The notes beneath the pieces are model-generated. The model did no database searches, was not told where the DNA came from, and saw nothing but the letters and a program-made list of their open reading frames with translations. Of a stretch of DNA of 64,000 nucleotides, positions 8,807 through 16,768 are shown one piece after another (position 1 is the first letter of the stretch; each line of letters opens with the position of its first letter). The DNA is from Actinokineospora alba (GTDB lineage Bacteria; Actinomycetota; Actinomycetes; Mycobacteriales; Pseudonocardiaceae). The position numbers and the translations under genes are program-made. The stretch lies in NCBI RefSeq assembly GCF_004362515.1, contig NZ_SNXU01000001.1, positions 1,674,001 to 1,738,000 of the forward strand, given 5' to 3'.

Positions 8807-8831
8807 GGTCCTGTCCTGCGCGGACAGGACC
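8807..8831. terminator. Bidirectional terminator between cwlM and GNAT gene
   Basis: A 10-bp perfect stem (ggtcctgtcc at 8807-8816, ggacaggacc at 8822-8831) with a 5-nt loop sits between the convergent stops; its last base is part of the GNAT stop codon. Confidence 0.6.
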
Positions 8832-9457
8832 TACCGCTGGAGAACCGGGCTGGCGGTGCTGACGGAGACCGTCCCCAGCAGCCGCTCGAGCGCCGCCTCG
8901 ACGTCTTCCTTCCAGGTGATGGCCGAGCGCAGTTCAAGGCGCAGGCGGGGCCACCGGGGGTGCGGGCGCACGGTCTTGAAGCCGACGCTCGTCAGGAAGT
9001 CGGCGGGCACGACGCAGGAACGCTCCTCGTCGGGCTGGGCGTCGCCGAAGGCCTCGATCGCCTTCACACCGCGCCTGGTCAGGTCTTTCGCGACGGCCTG
9101 GACCAGCATCCGGCCAAGTCCGCCACCGCGGAACTCCGGCACGACGTGGAAGCCGGTCAGCACGACCGAATCGGCGCTCACCGGCGACGTCGGGAAGGCG
9201 GAAGCCCGCGGGACGGCGTTCGGCGGCGCGTAGAGGACGAACCCGACGGGCAGCTTGTCGCTGTAGACGACGCGCCCGCAGGAACCCCACTCCAAAAGGA
9301 CGCTCGAAACCCAGGCTTCCTTTTCGAGTTCGCAGGTGCCGAACTCCTCAGCCTGCTCTTTGAGATGCGGCGCTAGTTCCCAGTACACGCATCCGCGACA
9401 GTGCTTCGGAAGGTGCTCCAGGTTGTCCAACGTGACGCCTACAACGCGTCGCGACAC
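8831..9457 (-). CDS. GNAT-family N-acetyltransferase
   Basis: 208 residues from the GTG at 9457, preferred over the upstream ATG at 9475 because GGGAGG lies 7 bp before it. The acetyl-CoA loop is visible as VVPEFRGGGLGRMLVQA (Q/RxxGxG/A-type) after a beta strand TGFHV. The N-terminus has a conserved-looking HCRGCVYWE Cys pair. It is the homologue by position of mycobacterial Rv3916c, between cwlM and parB. Substrate unknown. Convergent with cwlM and sharing its terminator. Confidence 0.8.
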   Translation of the reverse strand: MSRRVVGVTLDNLEHLPKHCRGCVYWELAPHLKEQAEEFGTCELEKEAWVSSVLLEWGSCGRVVYSDKLPVGFVLYAPPNAVPRASAFPTSPVSADSVVLTGFHVVPEFRGGGLGRMLVQAVAKDLTRRGVKAIEAFGDAQPDEERSCVVPADFLTSVGFKTVRPHPRWPRLRLELRSAITWKEDVEAALERLLGTVSVSTASPVLQR

Positions 9458-9633
9458 CCAACCTCCCGCACACATGCAATGCCTCGCGGACTCACCGTCC
9501 GCAGGAGGACGGCGTGATACCCAACCCAGAATAGGACCATGTGCCCTGCGCGGGAACCGTTGAAGCGATAATCAGGGCTAAGTCACCTGTCCGGTTACAC
9601 TCGATTGATCGACCTGCACCGACGGAGCGCCCG

Positions 9634-10950
9634 ATGACGCCTGGACAGCCGCCGGAAAGACTCGGCGCGCGCAGCCTCGACCCGCACCTGCAGCGCTACG
9701 CCGCGCGAGCTACGGGGATGACGGCATCCGAGGTGCGTGCGCTGTTCGCGGTGGCCAGCCGTCCGGAGGTCGTCTCGCTCGCGGGCGGCATGCCGAACCT
9801 GGCCGCGCTTCCGCTGGACTTCCTGTCCGAGCAGGTCGCGTCGATCATCACCGACGACGGTCTCACCGCGCTGCAGTACGGCTCGGCGCACGGCGTCCCG
9901 CAGCTGCGTGAGCAGATCTGCGAGGTGATGGCCCTGGAGGGCGTCACCGGCCACCCCGACGACCTGGTCGTCACCGTCGGCTCGCAGATGGCCCTGGACC
10001 TGGTGACCCGCATCTTCTGCGACCCGGGCGACATCGTCCTGGCCGAGGGGCCGTCGTACGTGGGCGCCCTGGGCACGTTCGCGTCCTACCAGGCCGACGT
10101 CCGGCATGTCGCCATGGACGAGCACGGCCTGGTCCCCGAAGCGCTGCGAGCCGCGCTGGGCGCCGCTGCCCAAGCAGGCCGCCGGGTCAAGTTCCTCTAC
10201 ACGATCCCGAACTTCCAGAACCCCGCCGGCGTGACGATGGCGGTCTCGCGGCGGGCCGAGGTGCTCGACATCTGCGCGCGCCACGACGTGCTCGTCATCG
10301 AGGACAACCCGTACGGCCTGCTCGGCTTCGACGGCCAGATCTACCCGGCGCTGCGGTCGATGGACGCCGACAACGTGATCTACCTCGGCTCGTTCTCCAA
10401 GACCTTCGCCTCCGGGCTGCGCGTCGGCTGGGCGCTGGCGCCGCACGCCGTCCGCGAGAAGCTGGTGCTGGCGGCCGAATCCGCGTCGCTGTGCCCGCCG
10501 ACGCTCAACCAGCTGATCGTCTCGCGCTACCTCGCCACGCACGACTGGAAGGGCCAGATCAAGTCCTTCCAGTCGATGTACCGCGAACGCCGCGACGCGC
10601 TGCTGTCCGGGCTGGAGCAGCACATGCCCGCGGGCTGCACGTGGACCCGGCCCGACGGTGGGTTCTTCGTCTGGATGACCGTGCCGGAAGGCGTTGACAC
10701 CAAAGCGATGCAGCCGCGCGCCGTCACCGCCCGAGTCGCCTATGTGCCCGGAACCGGCTTTTACGCCGACGGATTCGGCAGCAGGCAGATGCGGCTGTCG
10801 TTCTGCTACCCGCCGCCCGAGCGGATCTCCGAGGGCGTGCGCAGGCTCGCCGGTGTGCTCACCGAGGAGATCGAACTGCTCAACACCTTTGGTCCGTCGA
10901 CGAGCCGTTCGCTCTCGGGACCGCAGACGCCCACGCCCGACACCGCGTGA
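9634..10950 (+). CDS. PLP-dependent aminotransferase (2-aminoadipate / MocR-like fold type I)
   Basis: 438 residues from the ATG at 9634 (GGAG upstream); the frame is open to 9541 but without a convincing start. Aminotransferase class I/II features: substrate loop VSLAGGMPNLAALP, YGSAHGVPQLREQI, the NPAGVTM loop, the PLP-binding EDNPYG, and the Schiff-base lysine in YLGSFSKTFASGLRVGW. The N-terminal ARATGMTASEVRALFAVA helix is typical of the LysN/2-aminoadipate transaminase group. No helix-turn-helix domain, so not a full MocR regulator. A Ddl-like ligase follows 25 bp downstream, hinting at an amino-acid or D-amino-acid role (inference). Confidence 0.87.
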   Translation: MTPGQPPERLGARSLDPHLQRYAARATGMTASEVRALFAVASRPEVVSLAGGMPNLAALPLDFLSEQVASIITDDGLTALQYGSAHGVPQLREQICEVMALEGVTGHPDDLVVTVGSQMALDLVTRIFCDPGDIVLAEGPSYVGALGTFASYQADVRHVAMDEHGLVPEALRAALGAAAQAGRRVKFLYTIPNFQNPAGVTMAVSRRAEVLDICARHDVLVIEDNPYGLLGFDGQIYPALRSMDADNVIYLGSFSKTFASGLRVGWALAPHAVREKLVLAAESASLCPPTLNQLIVSRYLATHDWKGQIKSFQSMYRERRDALLSGLEQHMPAGCTWTRPDGGFFVWMTVPEGVDTKAMQPRAVTARVAYVPGTGFYADGFGSRQMRLSFCYPPPERISEGVRRLAGVLTEEIELLNTFGPSTSRSLSGPQTPTPDTA

Positions 10951-10975
10951 CCAACCGATAGTCAAGGAGTTCGCA

Positions 10976-11926
10976 GTGACCGATCGCTTCGTGGCCGTAC
11001 TCGCCGGAGGCCTGTCCCACGAGCGTGATGTGTCGCTGCGGTCCGGCAGGCGGATCTCCGCGGCGCTGCGGACGGTCGGCGTCACAGTGGAGGAGTGGGA
11101 CGCGGACGCGAACCTGCTGCACCGGATGCGCGAGCACCGGCCCGACGCGGTCGTCGTCGCGCTGCACGGCGGCGAGGGGGAGAACGGCTCGATCCAGACG
11201 ATCTTGGATCTGCTGTCGATCCCGTACGTGGGCACCGATCCGGACGCGTGCAGGCGGTCGTGGGACAAGCCGACCGCGAAGGCGGAGCTGGCGCGCGCGG
11301 GCGTGCTGACCCCGGACTGGGTCGTGCTGCCGCACAGCACGTTCCGCGAACTGGGCGCGGCGCCGGTGCTGGAGTCGATGGTGCAGCGGCTGGGTCTGCC
11401 GCTGATGCTGAAGCCGGACAAGGGCGGCTCGGCGCTCGGCGCTCAGGTCGTGCGCGACGCGGCGAACCTGCCGACCGCGATGGTCGGCTGCCTCGCCTAC
11501 AGCGACGCGGTGCTCGCCGAGAAGTTCGTCGACGGGGTCGAGGTCGCGGTCACGGTGATCGACGGGCCGGATGGTCCCGAGGCGCTGCCCGCCGTCGAGA
11601 TCGTCCCGGAGAGCGGCGTCTACGACTACACCGCTCGCTACACCGCCGGGCTCACGACCTTCCACACCCCGGCTCGGCTCGACCCGAAGGCCGCCGACGC
11701 TGTCGCCGAACTCGCGGTGACCGCGCACAAGCTCCTCGGCCTCCGCGACATCTCGCGGACCGACGCCGTCATCGATTCGTCCGGCGCGGTCCACTTCCTC
11801 GAAGTGAACCTCTCGCCGGGACTGACCGAGACCTCGCTGGTGCCGATGGCGGTCGAGGCGGCCGGTCGGTCGCTCGGCGCGATCTATGCCGGGCTGATCG
11901 ACCGGGCCATCGCCCGCTCACGGTGA
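10976..11926 (+). CDS. D-alanine--D-alanine ligase family protein (ATP-grasp)
   Basis: 316 residues from the GTG at 10976 (CAAGGAG upstream). N-terminal Ddl signature GGLSHERDVSLRSG, the HGGEGENGSIQ loop, the ATP-grasp lysine in LMLKPDKGGSALG, and the C-terminal signature RTDAVIDSSG...FLEVNLSPGLTETSLVP that carries the Mg-binding and substrate residues. Joins two D-Ala to make the peptide terminus of lipid II. The full motif set suggests an active enzyme. Its place next to parB, outside any mur cluster, suggests a second ligase in the genome, possibly with another D-amino-acid substrate (inference). Confidence 0.85.
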   Translation: MTDRFVAVLAGGLSHERDVSLRSGRRISAALRTVGVTVEEWDADANLLHRMREHRPDAVVVALHGGEGENGSIQTILDLLSIPYVGTDPDACRRSWDKPTAKAELARAGVLTPDWVVLPHSTFRELGAAPVLESMVQRLGLPLMLKPDKGGSALGAQVVRDAANLPTAMVGCLAYSDAVLAEKFVDGVEVAVTVIDGPDGPEALPAVEIVPESGVYDYTARYTAGLTTFHTPARLDPKAADAVAELAVTAHKLLGLRDISRTDAVIDSSGAVHFLEVNLSPGLTETSLVPMAVEAAGRSLGAIYAGLIDRAIARSR

Positions 11927-11996
11927 GTCAGATTTAAGCCACTGAGCGCCATCGTCACCGTGACGTAAGTACCCGGTGTGATCCCTTGCGGGATTT

Positions 11997-12974
11997 CTAT
12001 GTCTGAATTGTCCCATTTTCGGCCATCATGCCGACGATGCGCTCAAGGTCGTCAACCGACCCGAATTCGACGACGATCCGGCCTTTTCGCTTCCCGAGTT
12101 CGACTCGGACCCGGGTGTCGAACTTGTCCGACAGCCGCTCGGCAACGTCCTGGAGACCGGGGGCGACCATCGGCTTGCGCGGCGCGGCCTTCGGCTTGGC
12201 GGCGGGCGCGCTCTTCGCGAGCGTAACCGCTTCCTCGGTCGCGCGGACCGACAGCCCCTCGGCGACGATGCGGGTCGCCAGCTCTTCCTGCTCGCCCGGC
12301 TCCTCAAGCCCGAGCAGAGCGCGCGCGTGTCCGGCGGACAGCACGCCCGCGGCCACTCGGCGCTGAACGGGGAGGGGGAGTTTGAGCAGTCGGATCGTGT
12401 TGGTGATGACCGGCCTGCTGCGCCCGATGCGGGCCGCCAGGTCCTCGTGCGTCACCTCGAACTCTTCGAGCAGCTGCTGGTAGGCCGCCGCCTCTTCGAG
12501 CGGGTTGAGCTGAACCCGGTGGATGTTCTCCAGCAGCGCGTCGCGCAGCATGGCGTCGTCGGCCGTCTGCCGGACGATCGCGGGGATGCGCTTGAGCCCG
12601 GCCCGCTGCGACGCGCGCAGCCTGCGCTCGCCCATGACGAGCTCGAACTTGTCGTCACCCAGCTCGCGAACCACGATCGGCTGCATCAGCCCGAACTCGC
12701 GGATCGAGTGCTCCAACTCGGCGAGCGCGTCCTCGTCGAACACCTGCCGCGGCTGCTTCGGGTTCGCCACGATCGACGCCGTGTCGATCTCCCGGTAGAC
12801 CGCGCCCGCCACGGCGCCGGTGTGGCTGGGCGCCTGGTGGTTGTTGTTCAGCCCGTCCACCCGCACCGGCACCCGCGGCGTCGACACGTCGATCGGGGGC
12901 GGCGGCGGGCCTTGGGGGATGAGTGCGGCCAGGCCGCGGCCGAGGCCGCCCTTGCGTCCGGCTGGTCCGGTCAT
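11997..12974 (-). CDS. parB: Chromosome partitioning protein ParB (CTP switch, parS binding)
   Basis: 325 residues. N-terminal ParA-activating tail (GRKGGLGRGLAALIP), CTP-binding box motifs GERRLRAS and ENIHRVQLNP, the helix-turn-helix core (THEDLAARIGRSRPVITNTIRLLKLP) and a C-terminal dimerisation domain (about 265-325). It loads at parS, slides as a CTP clamp and recruits SMC. Six parS-like sites are in this window. Overlaps parA by 4 bp, so the two are translationally coupled. A long Pro/Asn-rich linker (about 22-48) separates the N-terminal peptide from the CTP domain. Confidence 0.97.
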   Translation of the reverse strand: MTGPAGRKGGLGRGLAALIPQGPPPPPIDVSTPRVPVRVDGLNNNHQAPSHTGAVAGAVYREIDTASIVANPKQPRQVFDEDALAELEHSIREFGLMQPIVVRELGDDKFELVMGERRLRASQRAGLKRIPAIVRQTADDAMLRDALLENIHRVQLNPLEEAAAYQQLLEEFEVTHEDLAARIGRSRPVITNTIRLLKLPLPVQRRVAAGVLSAGHARALLGLEEPGEQEELATRIVAEGLSVRATEEAVTLAKSAPAAKPKAAPRKPMVAPGLQDVAERLSDKFDTRVRVELGKRKGRIVVEFGSVDDLERIVGMMAENGTIQT

Positions 12975-13867
12975 TGCTCTACCCCTGCTCCTCGGAAGGC
13001 GACTTCACGTGCGGCGTCCAGGTACGACATGGCGCCGCGGGAACCTGGGTCGTAGGCGAGCACGGTCTGGCCGTAGCCGGGGGCTTCGGAGACCTTCACG
13101 CTGCGCGGGATGACGGTCTTGAGGACCGTGTCACCGAAGTGGTGGCGGACCTCGGAGGTCACCTGGTCGGCGAGCTTGGTGCGGCCGTCATACATCGTCA
13201 GCAGGATCGTCGAGACGGTCAGCGCCCGGTTCAGGTGGCTCTGCACGAGCTCGATGTTGCGCAGCAGCTGGCTGAGTCCCTCGAGTGCGTAGTACTCGCA
13301 CTGGATGGGGATCAGGACTTCCTGGGCGGCGACCATCGCGTTGACGGTCAGCAGACCGAGCGACGGCGGGCAGTCGATGAAGACGTAGTCCGGGTTGAGC
13401 TGGTCCAGCGCCTCGTCCGAGAGCGCCTCCTTCAGCCGGGACTCGCGGCCCGCCATGGACACCAACTCGATCTCGGCGCCCGCCAGGTCGATCGTGGCGG
13501 GCACGCAGAAGAGGAGATCGGACTGGTCGCTGGTCTGCGCGGCGTCGGCGAGGGTGACTTCACCGAGAAGCACCTCGTAGACCGAAGGCGTCCCGGACCG
13601 GTGGTCGACACCGAGCGCGGTGCTGGCGTTGCCCTGCGGGTCGAGGTCGATGACCAGGACACGCAACCCGTGCATGGCCAGCGCGGCGGCCAGGTTGACG
13701 GTGCTGGTCGTCTTGCCGACCCCGCCCTTCTGGTTCGCCACGGTCATCACTCGACGGTGGGTGGGCCGGGGGAATGGTGCCTCCGGGTGCTTCATCCGGG
13801 TGGCCCTGGCGGCCTCTTCAGCTATGGGCGTCCAGCCTGCGACGGATGCGGGCGACGGCTGAGTCAC
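12971..13867 (-). CDS. parA: Chromosome partitioning ATPase ParA (Soj)
   Basis: 298 residues from a GTG at 13867. The deviant Walker A KGGVGKTT starts near residue 46 in MTVANQKGGVGKTTSTVNLA, Walker A' VLVIDLDPQGNAS and Walker B VFIDCPPSLG follow. There is an N-terminal extension of about 40 residues before the ATPase core, common in actinobacterial ParA. Works with ParB to pull origins apart. A parS site lies 25 bp upstream of its start, so ParB spreading could feed back on this operon (inference). Confidence 0.96.
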   Translation of the reverse strand: MTQPSPASVAGWTPIAEEAARATRMKHPEAPFPRPTHRRVMTVANQKGGVGKTTSTVNLAAALAMHGLRVLVIDLDPQGNASTALGVDHRSGTPSVYEVLLGEVTLADAAQTSDQSDLLFCVPATIDLAGAEIELVSMAGRESRLKEALSDEALDQLNPDYVFIDCPPSLGLLTVNAMVAAQEVLIPIQCEYYALEGLSQLLRNIELVQSHLNRALTVSTILLTMYDGRTKLADQVTSEVRHHFGDTVLKTVIPRSVKVSEAPGYGQTVLAYDPGSRGAMSYLDAAREVAFRGAGVEQ

Positions 13868-13891
13868 TGGTTCTTCCCCCTCGAAAGCCGT

Positions 13892-13907
13892 TGTTTCACG
13901 TGGAACA
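13892..13907. other. parS site 1
   Basis: tgtttcacgtggaaca, one mismatch from a perfect palindrome and mixed between the TTTC and TTCC variants. Lies in the 54-bp gap between rsmG and parA. Confidence 0.85.
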
Positions 13908-13921
13908 TCCTCGCTCCGTTC

Positions 13922-14611
13922 TCAGGCACGGTATGCACCCTGATCCTTCCTTGTCCGCCTGCGCGTCGTCGCCACCCGATCGACGACCACCACGGTCGTC
14001 GGGACGTCGAGGACATCGGCCCCGCAGGTCTCGACCCGCGGATCGGCGCCACCCAGTCTGGCCACGGCCTGCCGGTCCCGTTCGATCTCCTCGACCGCGC
14101 TGGTGCCCTTGAGCGCCACCAGCCGACCACCGACTCGAAGCAACGGGAGACACCACCCACACAACTTGGCAAGCGGGGCGACAGCCCGGGCGGTGACCAC
14201 ATCGGCACCGGCGACGTCGTCCTTGATGCTCGATTCCTCGGCCCGGCCGCGGAGCACGATGACTGACGTCAGTCCGAGAGTCTCCACGACCTCGTCCAGC
14301 CACGCCACCCGTCTTGCCATTGGTTCTACAAGAACTATCTGAAGATCCGGCCGAGCGATGGCGAGAGGGATGCCGGGAAGCCCGGCACCGGACCCGACGT
14401 CGACCACCCGGGCCTCGTTCGGCATCTGCTCACCGACCACCGCGGAGTTGAGGATGTGCCGATCCCACAGCCGCTCGACCTCTCGAGGCCCGATAAGACC
14501 GCGCTCCACCCCGTGCTCGGTCAGCAACCCGACGAACCGCTCCGCGAGCTCCAGCCGATCTCCGAACACAGCGGCAGCACTAGCCGCGACGGTCCGGTCA
14601 ACGTTGGTCAT
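13922..14611 (-). CDS. rsmG: 16S rRNA (guanine527-N7)-methyltransferase RsmG (GidB)
   Basis: 229 residues from the ATG at 14611. The frame stays open upstream, but the only extra in-frame candidates run through a parS site with no start or ribosome site. SAM-binding VVDVGSGAGLPGIPLAI near residue 70, then QIVLVEPMARRVAWLDE and the VTARAVAPL motif are diagnostic. It methylates G527 of 16S rRNA; loss gives low-level streptomycin resistance in other bacteria. C-terminal tail is unusually basic (RRRTRKDQ). Co-directional with parA-parB, likely one transcript. Confidence 0.95.
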   Translation of the reverse strand: MTNVDRTVAASAAAVFGDRLELAERFVGLLTEHGVERGLIGPREVERLWDRHILNSAVVGEQMPNEARVVDVGSGAGLPGIPLAIARPDLQIVLVEPMARRVAWLDEVVETLGLTSVIVLRGRAEESSIKDDVAGADVVTARAVAPLAKLCGWCLPLLRVGGRLVALKGTSAVEEIERDRQAVARLGGADPRVETCGADVLDVPTTVVVVDRVATTRRRTRKDQGAYRA

Positions 14612-14632
14612 ACCGAATAAGTCCCATCCCGA

Positions 14633-14648
14633 TGTTTCACGTGAAACC
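14633..14648. other. parS site 2
   Basis: tgtttcacgtgaaacc, one base off the consensus TGTTTCACGTGAAACA. Sits 22 bp upstream of the rsmG start. Confidence 0.9.
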
Positions 14649-14700
14649 GTGCCCCCAGATTGTCGCTGATGCCCCCGGACGCCTCCGCAGGCGCTCCGCA

Positions 14701-14716
14701 CGTTTCACGTGAAACA
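14701..14716. other. parS site 3
   Basis: cgtttcacgtgaaaca, perfect 14-bp core palindrome. Centre-to-centre 68 bp from site 2, so the two form a close pair. Confidence 0.9.
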
Positions 14717-16098
14717 TCGAGATTCGCCGGGGGAGCGGTCCAGGTTGGCCACGAACCAGCCCCGGCTGCCCGGGTCCCTTCACGCGCGATCTTGGGCAAC
14801 CTCGCCGCAGTCGCGTCGCTCCGACCGCCGGCCGCGCCTTGCCACTCAAGTCCATCCGCCGAGCCTGGCCACGCGGTCCCTGCGGCCCAAATGCGGCCGC
14901 CCAAGTTGCGGCCCAGCCCAACTGCCGTCTCGCCACGAAGATCCGCCGGTTGTTCCCGTCGCCGCGGCCCACCGGCCCGATCCCGCTATGCCGGACCTAC
15001 CGGTGGATCCCTCTGGCCGACCCCGCCGACCCACCCGACAGTCAAGCCAACCAGCCAGCGACGCCTATTCCGCCCCACGCAGCAACGCGGTACCCGGGTT
15101 CCGCCAACCCCGATCCCAGCTTGCAGATCCCCGCTCGTCCCGCAATGCCCGACCCGGCCCGACCCGACCCGGCCCGACCCAGCCCAGCCCAACCCAGCCC
15201 AACCCAGCCCAGCCCAACCCAGCCCAGCCCAACCCAGCCCAGCCCAGCCCAGCCCAGCCCAACCCAACCCAGCCCAACCCAACCCAGCCCAACCCAGCCC
15301 AACCCAACCCAGCCCAACCCAGCCCAGCCCAACCCAGCCCAGCCCAACCCAGCCCAGCCCAACCCGGCCCGGCCCGGCCCAACCCGGCCCAGCCCAACCC
15401 GGCCCAGCCAGCGCGGCCCAACCGGACCAGCCCATCCCCTCGTGGTCCGCACCGGTCCGCCGCCGCACGACTTCCGCGAAGGTTTCACTGGGGCCCAATC
15501 GACCTGATCTCGCCCAATCGCACACCCCGCCGCCTGGGGTGCACCCAGCGCCCTTTCCCGCCCGGTTCGGCGACAGCCCCACGGACCCCTGGCAGGCGGT
15601 CCACCCTTTCAACCGCTCGCCGCTCCGCCTCAAGCCACGACACGTCCGCATCCAGCGCGCGTCGAAGGTTCGCTGCGGCTACCGACCCATCGGCAAACTT
15701 GGGCAGCGCTCCCGCGGCTCGCCCGTGCTCCGTGTGCTGCTTGCCGACGGTGCTCCCACTTGCCGTAGCTCGCACACGGTGCGCTGTCAGCTTCCGACAT
15801 CCGCACTCACCGTCTGTACCCCGAGGCCGAGTCCTCCGACACTCAGCTCACATTCCGGGTCAGTCCCGCGCTCCATCCTCCAGCCGAGAACCCGGCACCC
15901 GGCCGACTCCCACCCTCGGCTCACGAACCGCTCCGCGTTCTCGACGCGGCGGAGGGCGCTCGTGGCCCCAAGCTTCGCACCTCGACTCGCGGCAGCTGCC
16001 GGCGTTCAGCAAGGCCTCCACAGATGCGCGCCCATCGGCGGCATCTAGCCGATCCCCAGCGGCACCCCGCCCGACGCCGCCAGCACCGCACACCGCGA
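14717..16098. other. C-rich non-coding region between rsmG and jag
   Basis: About 1.4 kb without a supportable gene. The plus strand is strongly C-rich and G-poor throughout. Long frames exist on both strands, but they read as low-complexity Pro/Ala/Arg or Gly/Trp runs in every frame, which is what a stop-poor C-rich sequence gives. No tRNA or other RNA was recognised. In mycobacteria rsmG and jag are nearly adjacent, so this stretch is an insertion or expansion. It contains the CCCRR array and is bounded by parS sites on both sides. Confidence 0.7.
15148..15405. repeat. (CCCRR)52 tandem 5-bp repeat, G-quadruplex-prone
   Basis: Fifty-two CCC tracts follow each other at exactly 5-bp spacing without a break; every 2-nt linker is purine-purine (AG, AA, GG or GA). 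On the minus strand this is GGG separated by two pyrimidines, an almost ideal run for stacked G-quadruplexes, and the plus strand could form i-motifs. The unit is not a multiple of three and contains no stop on either strand, which explains the spurious long reading frames across it. Confidence 0.95.
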
Positions 16099-16114
16099 TG
16101 TTTCACGTGAAACA
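16099..16114. other. parS site 4 (perfect consensus)
   Basis: tgtttcacgtgaaaca, a perfect 16-bp palindrome. Lies about 60 bp past the 3' end of jag. Confidence 0.93.
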
Positions 16115-16175
16115 CAAAGGCGCGGCCCGTCATCGACGGGCCGCGCCTTTCAAGCCAAACGAACTGCCAAACGAA

Positions 16176-16739
16176 CTACTGCGGGAAGACCACCACACGC
16201 CGGCGGGGATCCTCGCCCTCGCTCTCGCTGTGCACGCCCTTGACCGACGCCACCGCGTCGTGGACGACCTTGCGTTCGAACGGGGTCATCGGCTGCAGCC
16301 GAACCCGCTCGCCGCTTTCCAGCACCTTCTGTGCCGTGGCACGGCCGAGGTCACGGAGTTCCTCGCGGCGGTCGGACCGCCATCCCGCGACGTCGAGCAT
16401 CAGCCTGCTGCGGGTGCCGGTCTCCTGCTGCACCGCCAGCCGCGTCAGTTCCTGTAGCGACTCGAGCACCGTGCCGCGGGGGCCCACCAGCTTCTCCAGG
16501 TCCTCACCGCCGTCGATGCTCACGACCGCGCGGCTGGCCTCGACATCGAGGTCGATGTCGCCGTCGTAGTCGAGGATGTCGAGCAGCCGCTCCAGGTAGT
16601 CCCCGGCGATGTCGCCTTCCTGGACCAACAGCTCCTCTGTCGACCCACGCCCGCTGGTCTCGGTCGTCCCCTCGGCCGGGGCCTCCCCGCCCTCAACCTC
16701 GACAACGGTCTTCTCGGACTCCTGCACCGTCTCCGGCAC
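16176..16739 (-). CDS. jag: RNA-binding protein Jag/KhpB (KH and R3H domains)
   Basis: 187 residues, GTG start at 16739 with GGAGAGGAG upstream. An acidic N-terminus (about 1-40) precedes a KH domain (VSIDGGEDLEKLVGPRGTVLESLQELTRL) and a C-terminal R3H domain with RxxxH-type spacing (MTPFERKVVHDAVASVKGVHSESEGEDPRRRVVV). Binds RNA and has been linked to cell-envelope growth in other Gram-positives. Directly downstream of yidC, as in most actinobacteria, and the last gene of the rpmH-rnpA-yidD-yidC-jag run. Confidence 0.94.
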   Translation of the reverse strand: MPETVQESEKTVVEVEGGEAPAEGTTETSGRGSTEELLVQEGDIAGDYLERLLDILDYDGDIDLDVEASRAVVSIDGGEDLEKLVGPRGTVLESLQELTRLAVQQETGTRSRLMLDVAGWRSDRREELRDLGRATAQKVLESGERVRLQPMTPFERKVVHDAVASVKGVHSESEGEDPRRRVVVFPQ

Positions 16740-16768
16740 GGTTTCTCCTCTCCAGGTCCAGCAACGCC

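Noticed and set aside
13002..13017. parS-like cttcacgtgcgg at the parA 3' end
   Set aside because: Only one arm matches; not a palindrome.
14660..15651. Long Pro/Ala/Gln-rich or Gly/Trp/Val-rich reading frames on both strands
   Set aside because: They are produced by the stop-free CCCRR repeat and C-rich flanks in every frame; no start, no ribosome site, no conserved domain.
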